Source: Tritrichomonas musculus
Taxonomy: Eukaryota > Parabasalia > Tritrichomonadida > Tritrichomonadidae
Length of the DNA stretch: 64,000 nucleotides
NCBI GenBank assembly: GCA_039105265.1
Contig: JAPFFF010000043.1
Location: 124,001-188,000, forward strand
Reading direction: 5' to 3'
In this document: positions 30,303-42,087 of the stretch, piece by piece
How the letters are laid out: every line of letters begins with the position of its first letter
Numbering within the stretch: the stretch's first letter is position 1
The notes under the pieces: generated by a model
Database searches by the model: none
Told to the model about the DNA's origin: nothing
Seen by the model: only the letters and a program-made list of their open reading frames with translations
Made by a program: the position numbers and the translations under genes

Positions 30303-31883
30303 CTAATAATATCTTAATTTCATCTTCACGTAATTCTTTAACACATCTTTTGAGCAAACTAAATTCTCTTTTCTCTTTATCGTTGTGGCTTTAAATCCTT
30401 CTTGAGTAGCAATTTGAATTCTAGATCGTTGTAGGTAAGTCAATGTATTCCTTGATTTAGTTGGCAGAATTTCTGAAATTGGATGCGTGTGCTGGTTGCA
30501 CATTTCTTCTAAAAAAATTGTATTTGTTTCCTTATCATAATAATAACTAACTAGAGCTTTACACTGATAGTTAGAATTATGGAACTGACATGCAAATTGT
30601 TGTATTTTACGTGTAGGTCCTGTTTTGACAGATACAAATGGAGATCCTAGTGAAATTGATACATCATGAATATAATGAACAAGATCTTCAAGTGAATTAA
30701 TTGTTTGTTTATTGAGCTTCCTAAAACAGTTTATAAGGTCACCAGGAGTTACAGTTGATAGAGAGTCATTGATAGGATATGATGGAACTTGTAGATAGAT
30801 TTCATCATTCTTTGAAGCAACTGAAATTGTAGTGTTTTTGTTTATTTCATTGTATTGAGGGATGGGCGATAACTGCTGTTGCCGATTTAGAATTTGATGA
30901 TAATCCTGATACTGATCTATTTTGGTAGAATTTACAATGATATTTAGAGGATTTCCATGAGTATTTTGAATTGCTTGGCGATATTGCTGAAATGATGGCG
31001 CCGTCTGTGATGTAGTTTGTTCCAATGACAATAATTGAGCTTGCATTTGACAAATTTGCTGCTGAAGAAGTACTTCTTGTTGTGGTTGTGCTTGATAAAT
31101 TGGTGCAAACTGTGAAGGATGCGGTTGTTGATTCATCTGATAATTCTGGTCATAATTTGTCTGGAACTGTGCTTCATCCTGGTAAGCTTGCTGTTGAGGA
31201 AGTACTTCTTGTTGTGGTTGTGCTTGATAAATTTGTGCAAACTGTGAAGGATGCGGTTGTTGATTCATCTGATAATTCTGGACACAACTCTGGTAAGCTT
31301 TCTGTTGATGAGATACTTCTTGTTGTGGTTGTGCTTGGTAAATTTGTGCAAACTGTGAAGGCTGCGGTTGTTGATTCATCTGATAATTCTGGTCATAATT
31401 TGTCTGGAACTGTGCTTCATCCTGGTGAACTTGATTTTCGTAAACTTCTATTGGTATGCCTTCTCGCGGTAGTTTGAATCTATAAAATATATCAGGAGAT
31501 TCGTTTTCAGGCAACTGATTATTAACATAACATAAGAATTGCTGTAAATTACCAAATATATCTTGTTGAAAGTGCTGAAAGTTAAAAGGGCATTTCATGT
31601 TAATGGAAGCGGCATTTCGAGCATGTGGATATTGTTTTTCAATAATGCCATCTTTTATTATATCTTGTCTATATTGGTATTTATTGTTGTTGAACCATTT
31701 TCGAACTGTATTATTGTTCCAGTGTTGATTGAGTGGTTTCAATGCTTTGGCTGCTTCTTGTACAACTGAATATCTTCTTTGTGATCTTTCTGGAAAACTA
31801 AAATACTTCTTTATATAAGGGATCAAAATATTATATTCTGCTGGTGTTGGATAATATCTAGAATTTGGATCTATATTTTGCAT
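30303..31883 (-). pseudogene. N-terminal part of a MULE transposase, Gln-rich, with zinc-finger-like DNA-binding region
   Basis: The start chosen is the ATG at 31883 (MQNIDPNSRYYPTPAEYNIL); an upstream ATG at 31946 adds a hydrophobic leader unlikely to be real. Near residues 30-75 is a homeodomain-like helix set (SQRRYSVVQEAAKALKPLNQ then HWNNNTVRKWFNNN). Next are three copies of a ~50-residue Gln-rich repeat (QMNQQPHPSQFAQIYQAQPQ) around 155-270. Then comes a FLYWCH/FAR1-like zinc motif, FACQFHNSNYQCK...CNQHTHPI, near 435-475. This architecture matches the front half of trichomonad MULE transposases. The frame stops before any catalytic residues, so the enzyme cannot be active as it stands. 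Confidence 0.7.
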
Positions 31884-31990
31884 GTTAAAACAAAAAATAA
31901 AAAAGTAAACGGTAAAATATATTAATAAACGATATTTCATTGACATTTGTTTCTTTGATGATAGTGCTTATTTATATTGGTGGACTAAGA

Positions 31991-32290
31991 TGAGTGTTTG
32001 TTTTTTTGGACTGGTTTGAAGTTAGGACCTTCTGATGTGTTTGACATTCGTGGAATTTTGATCTGTTGGAACTCTGCGAATGTTGCTTGTTTATATCATC
32101 TTCTGCATTTATGAGTGTTTGTTTCTTTGTACTGGTTTGAAGTTAGGACCTTCTGATGTGTTTGACATTCGTGGAATTTTGATCTGTTGGAACTCTGCGA
32201 ATGTTGCTTGTTTATATCATCTTCTGCATTTATGAGTGTTTGTTTCTTTGTACTGGTTTGAAGTTAGGACCTTCTGATGTGTTTGACATT
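31991..32290. repeat. 121-bp tandem repeat, about 2.5 copies, upstream of the MULE transposase
   Basis: The segment starting GAGTGTTTGTTTCTTTG recurs at 31992, 32113 and 32234, exactly 121 bp apart, with almost no differences between copies 2 and 3. Its position at the 5' side of the transposase suggests it is part of the element's terminal or subterminal region (inference). Confidence 0.8.
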
Positions 32291-33147
32291 TGTTTAATTA
32301 TGTTTGGTTTTGTTATTTGAATTAAACTATTGATCTTATTATTCAAAAGTTGAAAAATTTCTTATCAATTTTACTTTTCTTATTAAAACGGTCCTTTTTT
32401 CTCAATTAAAATAAAATTCTTTTAAAAAGTTAAAATCCTATTCTCAAAAAGTTAAAATCCTATTCTCAAAAAGTTTAAATCCTTAAATTGAATGATCTCT
32501 CAAAATGAAATTATTTTAATTGAAAAAGTTTAAAGCCTAGAATTGAATGAACATTCAAAATTCAGAAAGACATTCAAAAAGTTGTGGATGTATAAACGAT
32601 TAACCCAAAAATTCTGTTAAATTGAATGATTTATTCGAATAAAGGTCGTACAACTGAATTTTTATAGTAAAACTCAGTGATTGGTTTGTTTAAACTAATT
32701 ATATTTTATTATTATAATAATTATTAGTTTTATAAATATTTGCATCGTACAAAATTCAGATTAAAATAAAAACTAAAAGGATATAAGTATATATTAAATT
32801 TTCTTCAGAAAATAAATTTGAGTACTTAATCTCAATTTATTTTAATTATTTTTGATAAGAATTTTATAACACTTTATAAAAATTTAGAATAGCGATAACT
32901 TTTTATATAATTTATTCTAATCATTAATTCTTTTGATATCTTTTTATATGCCTTTAAAAAATTAAGTTTTATATAAAAATAGTTATTATTATTGAAAAAA
33001 AATTCATTTTTCAGCTAAAAATGCAGAAAAGTTGAATTCGTTGAATTATTAAATGATGATTTTAAAAAAATTAGACATTACAGGAGTCCAATGAAGAATA
33101 CAATTTTATTTATATGCATTTACTTTCTAATATTTTTGAATTTCATT
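32291..33147. other. Gene-free DNA with repeated CAAAAAGTT motifs
   Basis: AAAAAGTTAAAATCCTATTC-type units repeat two to three times near 32425-32480. A segment around 32576-32602 (TTCAAAAAGTTGTGGATGTA) resembles 25318-25345 upstream of VPS13. No gene. Confidence 0.45.
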
Positions 33148-33157
33148 CCAAATCAAA
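33148..33157. repeat. Left copy of 10-bp direct repeat CCAAATCAAA (possible target duplication)
   Basis: The decamer lies 8 bp outside the left arm of the large inverted repeat and recurs at 39762-39771, 7 bp outside the right arm, in direct orientation. This is consistent with a target-site duplication. Confidence 0.5.
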
Positions 33158-33165
33158 GGGTGCTT

Positions 33166-35445
33166 TTCACTTTTTCCCACTTTTTCAAAAAAAAAGTTGA
33201 TTTTTTTCTGAAAACATTTTTTATTATGCATTTTTTTCAAAAAAAAAATAAAGTTATGCATTTTTTTGAAAAATTTAAAAAAATAGTTGAAAAATTTGGT
33301 TAGGCAATTTAGGTATTCATGGAGGAAAAATCCCCAAAAAATATATATTGATCACTGTATGATGAAAGTTATAATGGCATAAATTTTATTCGAAAATTTC
33401 ATTTCCACTCAAGATATCTAATTTGATTTCGATAAAGAGTTTCAATAAAAAGCTACAAAAGTATGCAAACAATGCACAATCGTATTTCAATTCACCATTT
33501 ATACTCTTATCAATCAATTCTTAAATTTGATAATTATCAATTTATTTCGAATATTCGATATTTTTATTACTCTGTTTAAGTAATCCACTTTTCCGTTATA
33601 TATAAGATTTTTCATCATATTTTGCATACAATAACTCCAGTAAATGCTATGAATTGCATTTTAAAATTTTTATATTTATCAATGATATCCAAAAAATCTC
33701 ATAGATAATATACCTAAATTTGTATTAAATATGTATTGAATTAAATGTATATTTATGTTATACTGCTTACACTTCTTTATTTTCTTTTTTCATCGAGGAA
33801 AAGCCGATAATCATTCATAAATATAAACGTATTATCAAACGTGCATTATGTAAAAAATCAAATATTTCTAAAATATGATGAGGAAAATAATATTAATTTT
33901 ATGAAAAATGTAATTATTAAATTAAACTTTTCATTTTACGCAGAAAATAAACAGATTTAAATAAAAAAGTATAAATTAAAAATGATTTTTTAAAAAATGC
34001 TTTTTATTCATTATTTGCTCATTATGAATAAATTAATTATGATGATGATAATTGCAAAAAAGATGATAACTGAAGAGACGAAGAGGAAAAAAATGATGAT
34101 GAAGATAGCGAAGAAAAAGAAGAAAAATAAGAAGAAGACGATGATGATTGCATTGAAGAAGAAGAAGAAGATGAAGATGGTGAAGAAGAAGACGATGATG
34201 ATGATCAAGATGAAGACGAAGAAGAAGACGATGATGATTGCATTGAAGAAGAAGAAGACGATGAAGATGATGAAGAAGAAGGCGATGATGATTGCATTGA
34301 AGAAGAAGAAGACGATGAAGATGATGAAGAAGAAGGCGATGATGATTGCATTGAAGAAGAAGAAGACGATGAAGATGATGAAGAAGAAGGCGATGATGAT
34401 TGCATTGAAGAAGAAGAAGACGATAAAAAAGACGATGAAGATGGTGAAGAAGAAGGCGATGATGATTGCATTGAAGAAGAAGACGATAAAAAAGACGATG
34501 ATGATGAAGATGGAGAAGAAGACGATGATGAAGATGGAGATGACGATGAAGAAGAAGACGATGATGAAGAAGAAGAAGACGACGATGATGAAGATGAAGA
34601 TGATAATGATGATGAAGAAGAAGAAGACGATGATGATGATATGGAGAAGAAGAATAAGAATAAGACAATGATGATGGTGGAGAAGGAGAAGAAGAAGAAG
34701 ACGATAACGGTGATGATGATGAAGATGATGAAGAAGATGATGATGGAGGAGAAAAAGAAGACGATAATAATGATGATGAAGAAAAATATGATGAAGATGA
34801 TGGAGAAGAAGAAGAAGATGATGATAGTAGAGAAGAAGAAGAAGACGATAATGATTGCATTGAAGAAAATGATGATGATGATGAAGAGGAAGAAGAAGAA
34901 AAAAAGGATCAGAGGAAGATGATTGAAATGAAAAAGAATACGATGGCAAAAGAGGAGAAAGAAAGATAATGATGATGACTATACTGATAAAGAAGAAAAT
35001 AAAGAAATTTGGCAATGATAATAACTATTTAAGTATTTTTATGGCACTTTGATTGTCATTATTAGCGCTTGAGATTGTTAACAGAGTTATTCAAGATATT
35101 AATCTGCAATTATGTATTTGCTTCAAAATATATATAGCATTTTTATGTGATAAATTGATTTAAATTATCTATTTTAAAATATTTAAGATGGTATTGTTAT
35201 CAATATATAGAGCATTTTGATATAAAAATGGCAATATCATACTGGCTGAAATGTGAGATGAAAATATGATCGAAAATGTAATGGCGAATGTTTGATTATC
35301 ATATTTTAAATAAATATAGTAATATATCATTATGCTAATGTATATATATTTTACAATTATCCTATAAATGAATGAGATATCGATTCAAAACTGAATATAG
35401 ATGCACAAAATTATTTTTAAAAAAGCAGTCTAGGCTTTAACATTT
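33166..35445 (+). repeat. Left arm of the 6.6-kb inverted-repeat element
   Basis: 2,280 bp. The outer end is TTCACTTTTTCCCAC and the inner end is near GGCTTTAACATTT (about 35433-35445). It includes the GAA/GAT tract at about 33997-34970. Confidence 0.85.
33997..34970 (+). repeat. GAA/GAT tract with 54-bp units coding an acidic repeat (left copy)
   Basis: The core is a 54-bp unit that in one frame reads EEEEDDEDDEEEGDDDCI. It is repeated about five times near 34140-34410, with shorter variants after it. In this arm the acidic frame is interrupted, and the longest frame is a Met/Lys-rich one. Neither frame is a convincing gene by itself. The strict unit with an embedded Cys-Ile suggests descent from a protein-coding repeat. 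Confidence 0.6.
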
Positions 35446-36033
35446 CCATTGAGAAAAAAAATGAATAACAGATAAGGGGATATCAGATATGTTTTAATAT
35501 AAATGAATTTGATATCAACAGTGCCAAATTCACACAATATCTACATATTTAGCATAGTTGACACCTTTGCCAATATGTCAGGTTACATACTAGTTACACT
35601 ACTAAACTACTATAGATAATTTACTAATTATTAGTAAATATTCATATTTAATTGTTATATTGGGAGTTACCATCAATTAATGTCCTATAATAGCCTAACA
35701 AATCTCCTTTTTTATATTATAAATATATTTATTGATCAAATACTTTGTATTTAGTTTTATTCAAACAATCACTAATGATATAAAGATTTAATGAATATTC
35801 AAGACAATAACAGTTAGACCTCTATTTTGTTAGTATTTTTTCCTGGAAGAATACAAAAAAATTTATCTTTTATTTATCTTTTATTTATCTTTTTTAATAT
35901 TTATTATAATTTCATTGTTGCTAAAAGTATAATAAGTAGTATACGTTAGGCTGTTGTTCCTAAACTGCCACCAAGACCTAACCACACCAACGATATCACT
36001 GTGTTTTCTACAAAAAAAAAAACTCTAACTTTT

Positions 36034-36780
36034 CTAGTCGTCATAAATAATCTCATTATCTTCATTATCAACCATTTCAATACCTCTATCAAGCATGGCA
36101 CTTGCTATGGTAAGATGAGTTATGTTTTTATTAATTTGTGTATTTGAACTAGTGAATAGAAAGGCCTCATTATTAAGATAAATTGTTGAGGAAAGTTATA
36201 GTATACATAATTTTAGGATTTTTAGCATCATCACATTCAACATAAACATGTACTCTCTTTTCAGAAGTTTTGTTTTGATATGTTTCAGTATATGGATAGA
36301 ATAAATTAGCATAATATTTATTAATTTATTATGTACACTATAACTTTCCAACATTGACCGAACCTGTGATGAATCAACATTCTATTAAATTTGGGTTGAC
36401 AAGTTCATTTTTCTCTTCGAGAGCTGCAATTCTGTCTTCAAAAACGGCCATCGTAGTTTTTAAACTCGTATTCTCAGCCTCAAATGTCTCAATTCTGCCT
36501 TTAAGTATATCTAAAGCCCCATTTGTTTCAACAACAGAGAGATAAGTATTCAATATTTTTGCTATCTCTTCGTCGTTAGCATTTGAGTTTTCTTCAATAT
36601 GATCGTTTATAAATCATAGCATCTCGTAAATATACTGACTCACAGAGATAAACATATATCTTCCACACAAACCAAAGAGAATCTTATTCAGGGTCCTAAC
36701 ATTGAGGACTTCATTTGCTTGTACAAATTATATATCTCTCCTTCAATCTATAAAAATACTGAAGTTTGGCATTAATATCA
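36034..36780 (-). pseudogene. Broken coding relic inside the 6.6-kb element (coiled-coil protein)
   Basis: On the minus strand, pieces of coding-like sequence follow each other in changing frames. The order is: an N-terminal piece with DINAKLQYFYRLKERY; a clear coiled coil (GALDILKGRIETFEAENTSL, then MAVFEDRIAALEEKNELVNP); a piece with KRVHVYVECDDAKNPKIMYT; and a C-terminal piece ending MVDNEDNEIIYDD at 36034. It is interrupted several times. I do not recognise the family. It could be the element's own former gene or a captured host fragment. Confidence 0.5.
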
Positions 36781-36868
36781 GTGGATTTTGCAGGTTTTAT
36801 GTTTATATCAAAAAATAATGAAGATTTTAATATGATATATTGGTACATGAAATCAAATAGTCTTATAT

Positions 36869-39754
36869 AAATGTTAAAGCCTAGACTGCTTTTTTAAAAA
36901 TAATTTTGTGCATCTATATTCAGTTTTGAATCGATATCTCATTCATTTATAGGATAATTGTAAAATATATATACATTAGCATAATGATATATTACTATAT
37001 TTATTTAAAATATGATAATCAAACATTCGCCATTACATTTTCGATCATATTTTCATCTCACATTTCAGCCAGTATGATATTGCCATTTTTATATCAAAAT
37101 GCTCTATATATTGATAACAATACCATCTTAAATATTTTAAAATAGATAATTTAAATCAATTTATCACATAAAAATGCTATATATATTTTGAAGCAAATAC
37201 ATAATTGCAGATTAATATCTTGAATAACTCTGTTAACAATCTCAAGCGCTAATAATGACAATCAAAGTGCCATAAAAATACTTAAATAGTTATTATCATT
37301 GCCAAATTTCTTTATTTTCTTCTTTATCAGTATAGTCATCATCATTATCTTTCTTTCTCCTCTTTTGCCATCGTATTCTTTTTCATTTCAATCATCTTCC
37401 TCTGATCCTTTTTTTCTTCTTCTTCCTCTTCATCATCATCATCATTTTCTTCAATGCAATCATTATCGTCTTCTTCTTCTTCTCTACTATCATCATCTTC
37501 TTCTTCTTCTCCATCATCTTCATCATATTTTTCTTCATCATCATTATTATCGTCTTCTTTTTCTCCTCCATCATCATCTTCTTCATCATCTTCATCATCA
37601 TCACCGTTATCGTCTTCTTCTTCTTCTCCTTCTCCACCATCATCATTGTCTTATTCTTATTCTTCTTCTCCATATCATCATCATCGTCTTCTTCTTCTTC
37701 ATCATCATCATTATCGTCTTCATCTTCATCATCGTCGTCGTCTTCTTTTTCGTCTTCTTCTTCATCATCTTCATCATCATCGTCTTCTTCTTCTTCTTCT
37801 TCATCATCATCGTCTTCTTCTCCATCTCCATCTTCATCATCGTCTTCTTCATCGTCTTCTTCTTCATCTTCATCATCATCATTATCTTCTTCATCATCAT
37901 CATCGTCTTCTTCATCATCATCATCGTCTTCTTCATCATCTTCTTCTTCTTCATCATCATCTTCTTCTTCATCATCATCATCATCGTCTTCTTCATCATC
38001 ATCTTCTTCTTCATCATCATCTTCTTCTTCTTCATCATCATCGTCTTCTTCATCATCATCGTCTTCTTCATCATCATCGTTTTCTTCATCATCATCGTCT
38101 TCTTCATCATCATCTTCTTCTTCATCATCATCGTCTTCTTCATCATCATCTTCTTCTTCATCATCATCTTCTTCTTCATCATCATCATCGTCTTCTTCTT
38201 CTCCATCTTCTTCTTCTTCTCCATCTTCTTCTTCTTCATCATCGTCTTCTTCTTCTTCAATGCAATCATCATCGCCTTCTTCTTCACCATCTTCATCGTC
38301 TTCTTCTTCTTCAATGCAATCATCATCGCCTTCTTCTTCATCATCTTCATCGTCTTCTTCTTCTTTCACTTCTTCTTCTTCAATGCAATCATCATCGCCT
38401 TCTTCTTCACCATCTTCATCGTCTTCTTCTTCTTTCACTTCTTCTTCTTCAATGCAATCATCATCGTCTTCTTCTTCACCATCTTCATCGTCTTCTTCTT
38501 CTTCATCATCTTCATCGTCTTCTTCTTCTTCAATGCAATCATCATCGTCTTCTTCTTCGTCTTCATCTTGATCATCATCATCGTCTTCTTCTTCACCATC
38601 TTCATCTTCTTCTTCTTCTTCAATGCAATCATCATCGCCTTCTTCTTCATCATCTTCATCGTCTTCTTCTTCTTCAATGCAATCATCATCGTCTTCTTCT
38701 TCGTCTTCATCTTGATCATCATCATCGTCTTCTTCTTCACCATCTTCATCTTCTTCTTCTTCTTCAATGTAATCATCATCGTCTTCTTCTTATTTTTCTT
38801 CTTTTTCTTCGCTATCTTCATCATCATTTTTTTCCTCTTCGTCTCTTCAGTTATCATCTTTTTTGCAATTATCATCATCATAATTAATTTATTCATAATG
38901 AGCAAATAATGAATAAAAAGCATTTTTTAAAAAATCATTTTTAATTTATACTTTTTTATTTAAATCTGTTTATTTTCTGCGTAAAATGAAAAGTTTAATT
39001 TAATAATTACATTTTTCATAAAATTAATATTATTTTCCTCATCATATTTTAGAAATATTTGATTTTTTACATAATGCACGTTTGATAATACGTTTATATT
39101 TATGAATGATTATCGGCTTTTCCTCGATGAAAAAAGAAAATAAAGAAGTGTAAGCAGTATAACATAAATATACATTTAATTCAATACATATTTAATACAA
39201 ATTTAGGTATATTATCTATGAGATTTTTTGGATATCATTGATAAATATAAAAATTTTAAAATGCAATTCATAGCATTTACTGGAGTTATTGTATGCAAAA
39301 TATGATGAAAAATCTTATATATAACGGAAAAGTGGATTACTTAAACAGAGTAATAAAAATATCGAATATTCGAAATAAATTGATAATTATCAAATTTAAG
39401 AATTGATTGATAAGAGTATAAATGGTGAATTGAAATACGATTGTGCATTGTTTGCATACTTTTGTAGCTTTTTATTGAAACTCTTTATCGAAATCAAATT
39501 AGATATCTTGAGTGGAAATGAAATTTTCGAATAAAATTTATGCCATTATAACTTTCATCATACAGTGATCAATATATATTTTTTGGGGATTTTTCCTCCA
39601 TGAATACCTAAATTGCCTAACCAAATTTTTCAACTATTTTTTTAAATTTTTCAAAAAAATGCATAACTTTATTTTTTTTTTGAAAAAAATGCATAATAAA
39701 AAATGTTTTCAGAAAAAAATCAACTTTTTTTTTGAAAAAGTGGGAAAAAGTGAA
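36869..39754 (-). repeat. Right arm of the 6.6-kb inverted-repeat element
   Basis: 2,886 bp, the inverted partner of 33166-35445. The non-repetitive flanks (for example 38940-39754) match base for base by eye. The size difference lies in the repeat tract. Confidence 0.85.
37320..38890 (-). repeat. GAA/GAT tract coding an acidic repeat (right copy, longer)
   Basis: Read on the minus strand, the stretch 37392-38438 stays open for 348 codons and is mostly Glu and Asp, with the recurring GDDDCIEEEE motif. Its 3' end switches to Met/Lys-rich sequence. The opposite strand reads as poly-Ser/Phe/His in long shadow frames. Expansion relative to the left arm is typical of repeat slippage. A real acidic protein (for example histone-binding) cannot be excluded but is not shown. 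Confidence 0.6.
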
Positions 39755-39761
39755 GATTTTC

Positions 39762-39771
39762 CCAAATCAAA
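39762..39771. repeat. Right copy of 10-bp direct repeat CCAAATCAAA
   Basis: Exact partner of 33148-33157, flanking the 6.6-kb element on its right side. Confidence 0.5.
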
Positions 39772-40162
39772 TGTCAGTTTTTACTAAAAATGCAGATTTA
39801 GTTGATTGGTTTCATAAATATAAAAAGTTTAATATTTCAGTTACTGAAGGATTTCGTCCAAAAGTAAAATATTATTTGTATAACACATAGTATACCCATT
39901 CAAATAACATCTATATTTTTTAAATGATACAAATATATAAGAAGTTGATATATATTGTATTTTAATTAAAGTCTTTATTTCAACCATTATATTTTATAAT
40001 ATTGAATATAAAATATATAAATTATATATTATAATTAATAAATAAATTATTTATTAAGGCGGTAGTCTCCTGTTTTTTCGTAAACCATTCAATATTGATA
40101 AAACTCATAGATTTGAAGTTTCAATGGTAATATAACGTTTGTTATTTAATTCCAGGATGCTT

Positions 40163-40400
40163 ATTTTATTCCAGGATAACCGTTTAAGATGGTTTAATAT
40201 TTAACCATGTCGATTATCAACCAAAATATAATTCAAAAATTGAATTAAAAACGATCAATCATCCTGGGATTATAATTGAGAAGGAAAAATTTGAATAAAA
40301 AAGGTAAGGAAAAAATCATAAATTTTTAAAAAAAATACAAACTTTTTATATGAGCTTATTGAAATTTTATTATTAAAAAACGGTTATCCTGGAATAAAAT
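40163..40400. repeat. 238-bp inverted-repeat element
   Basis: ATTTTATTCCAGGATAACCG at 40163 is mirrored exactly by its reverse complement ending at 40400, with 23-bp arms. Related CCAGGAT/ATCCTGG words occur just outside and inside. It is probably a small foldback or MITE. Confidence 0.5.
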
Positions 40401-40859
40401 TAAAATCCTTGAAAAAAATTATAAACGTTACTATGAAAAAGTTAAATGACCTTGATATTTGTCCTTAACGATAAAAATAAAAAAAAAAAAATAGTTTTTT
40501 TCTTTTCTTTGTTTCTATGGTAAAAAATTGCAATTTTTTAAATTTTCTCTTAAAATTATAACTATTTGCTTTTTTTGATATAATTTTTTTTTATTTTTAC
40601 ATAATTTTTCAGGAATATACGCACCAGTGATCACCAAAGGGCTGCGCGAAGCTGAATCAGGCTCCTTGAATTGCTGGATGAATCGGGAAGAGATTTGAAC
40701 TAAATATTTATGAATTATTTAGCAAAAATTGAATAAAAAATGTATAAAAAAGTATTCAAAAAGTTTAAAGGTTTTCAAAAAGTGGCGTAGAAAAATACGA
40801 TTCCCCCGAATAAATATTAATAAAAAATAATTTATAGCATAATTTCCGGATCAACTAAA

Positions 40860-41167
40860 GTATAGTAAGGCTTTTCTGAAGAACTTTCAAAAAGTGGAAA
40901 TCATTCAGAAAAAATAATCTAAATAGAATAATTCTAAAAACAAATCTTTTTATATTTTTACATAATTTTTACTGAGACTACATACCGCCTAGCGGGCGTC
41001 GAGCGAGGCTGAGCGAAGCGAAGCCAGGTCGAGACCCCGCGGCTGACGGTAAGAATCGGTAAAAATTTTGTAACATAAAAAGATTTTTTTTTTTATTATT
41101 TTTATTTGATTATTTTTTCTGAATGATTTTCACTTTTTGAAGGTTCTTCAGAAAAGCCTTACTATAC
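40860..41167. repeat. Foldback element with ~115-bp arms and a GC-rich loop
   Basis: The left arm starts GTATAGTAAGGCTTTTCTGA (40860) and continues with CTTTCAAAAAGTGGAAATCA. The right arm is its reverse complement, ending ...CCTTACTATAC (41167). The centre, about 40977-41055, is strongly G+C-rich (CGCCTAGCGGGCGTCGAGCG then AGGCTGAGCGAAGCGAAGCC), in sharp contrast to everything nearby. A related GC-rich piece preceded by the same TTTTTACATAATTTTT word lies at 40620-40690. Confidence 0.65.
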
Positions 41168-41842
41168 CCGTAGTAATATCGACGTTGCAGATTTGCGCCA
41201 TTTTTATTTTGTAATATAAAATATAAATTCTCAATTTTTTTAATCATTGAATATTTCACAGAAATTATAATCAAATAGTTTTTCTAAAAAATGGATTCGA
41301 AAGCATTGCAAAAAAATCTTAGGTAGGTATAATAAAGAAATTAATATTTACTTTTTTCTAATTCAAAAATTTTCTTGTGAATTTTAATTCAATAATGTCA
41401 ATTTCTTTAAATAGACTCCAAACTTATATAACAAATAATATATATGCTAACTAAGAATAAAATGATAAAATAAACATTCTAAAATTTAAAGAAGTTTTTT
41501 TTTATTCTATTTGTGATTTTGCCATCAGAAAAAAAAATTGAGATATACCAAATCTGACTAGTTCATTATATAAATCACCCAATATTAAATATAATTATAT
41601 GCCAATAAACAAAATTGGAATATTTTCAAAAAAGATATTAGCGATTGAAAATTGGTGATTTTTAAAAGTATCTGAATTGAATTAATCTGTTATCATTTTG
41701 CTATAGAGCATATGCTAACTAAGAAAAAAGTCATTAGCCAAAATCAGCTATATCTATCACATATGGAGAAAAATGAAATTCTTTGATTTCGAGTAAATTA
41801 GATAAATTGTTTTCTATTTAAGAAAATTAGTCATTTTTTTTT
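41168..41842. other. Gene-free AT-rich DNA
   Basis: It contains a direct repeat ATATGCTAACTAAGAA near 41442 and 41710. No gene is supported. Confidence 0.35.
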
Positions 41843-41846
41843 TTAA

Positions 41847-42087
41847 GGTACAAATCCAGTACGTTATTTTTTGAATAGGAGAACGTTTATTATTTGAATA
41901 GTTGCCTATCTCTGAAAAAGTTTAAATTGACTAGGTTTGTTTTTGACACTTATTTTATAATTCAAATAAGCATTATGACATATTATATGAAATGGATGAA
42001 AATAATCGTTTTTTATTTAACATGTCATTTTATTCTTTGAGAATGTCAAAAAAAAATTGCGGTTACTAAACGTACTGGATTTGTACC
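41847..42087. mobile_element. 241-bp MITE flanked by TTAA (piggyBac-like)
   Basis: The ends are exact 19-bp inverted repeats, GGTACAAATCCAGTACGTT at 41847-41865 and its complement at 42069-42087. Both are flanked by TTAA (41843-41846 and 42088-42091), the duplication made by piggyBac-superfamily transposases. There is no coding capacity. Superfamily assignment rests on the TTAA target only. Confidence 0.65.

Larger units (their letters stand above)
33158..39761. mobile_element. 6.6-kb element with very long inverted arms and acidic-repeat tracts
   Basis: The arms 33166-35445 and 36869-39754 are reverse complements of each other, essentially identical outside their GAA/GAT tracts. The right arm is ~600 bp longer because its tract is longer. 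The 1.4-kb centre holds only a broken coding relic (36034-36780). A 10-bp direct repeat flanks the whole. Long inverted termini plus a ~10-bp duplication fit a non-autonomous Mutator-like or foldback DNA element, and a MULE transposase relic lies just upstream. The near-perfect arm identity means the element is recent or that the arms are kept alike by gene conversion. The family assignment is inference. Confidence 0.6.

Noticed and set aside
31991-32290. CRISPR or coding repeat
   Set aside because: The 121-bp units are contiguous and identical throughout with no spacers, and no frame is shared with a gene.
34011-35015. Long Phe/Ile, His/Leu and Ser frames across the GAA/GAT tracts (also 37299-38909 and 37454-38887)
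   Set aside because: Low-complexity by-products of trinucleotide-like repeats; three or more frames are open at once and none has a domain.
33158-39761. Polinton-type or retroviral element
   Set aside because: No capsid, integrase, polymerase or protease sequence was recognised, and the ~10-bp flanking repeat fits a Mutator-like or foldback DNA element better.
40977-41055. tRNA or other standard RNA gene in the GC-rich loop
   Set aside because: No cloverleaf arms or T-loop/anticodon arrangement could be drawn; it sits inside an inverted-repeat element.
41291-41340. ATGGATTCGAAAGCATTG followed by GTAGGTAT as a first exon plus intron
   Set aside because: Only eleven codons precede the putative donor and no 3' site or downstream exon could be found.
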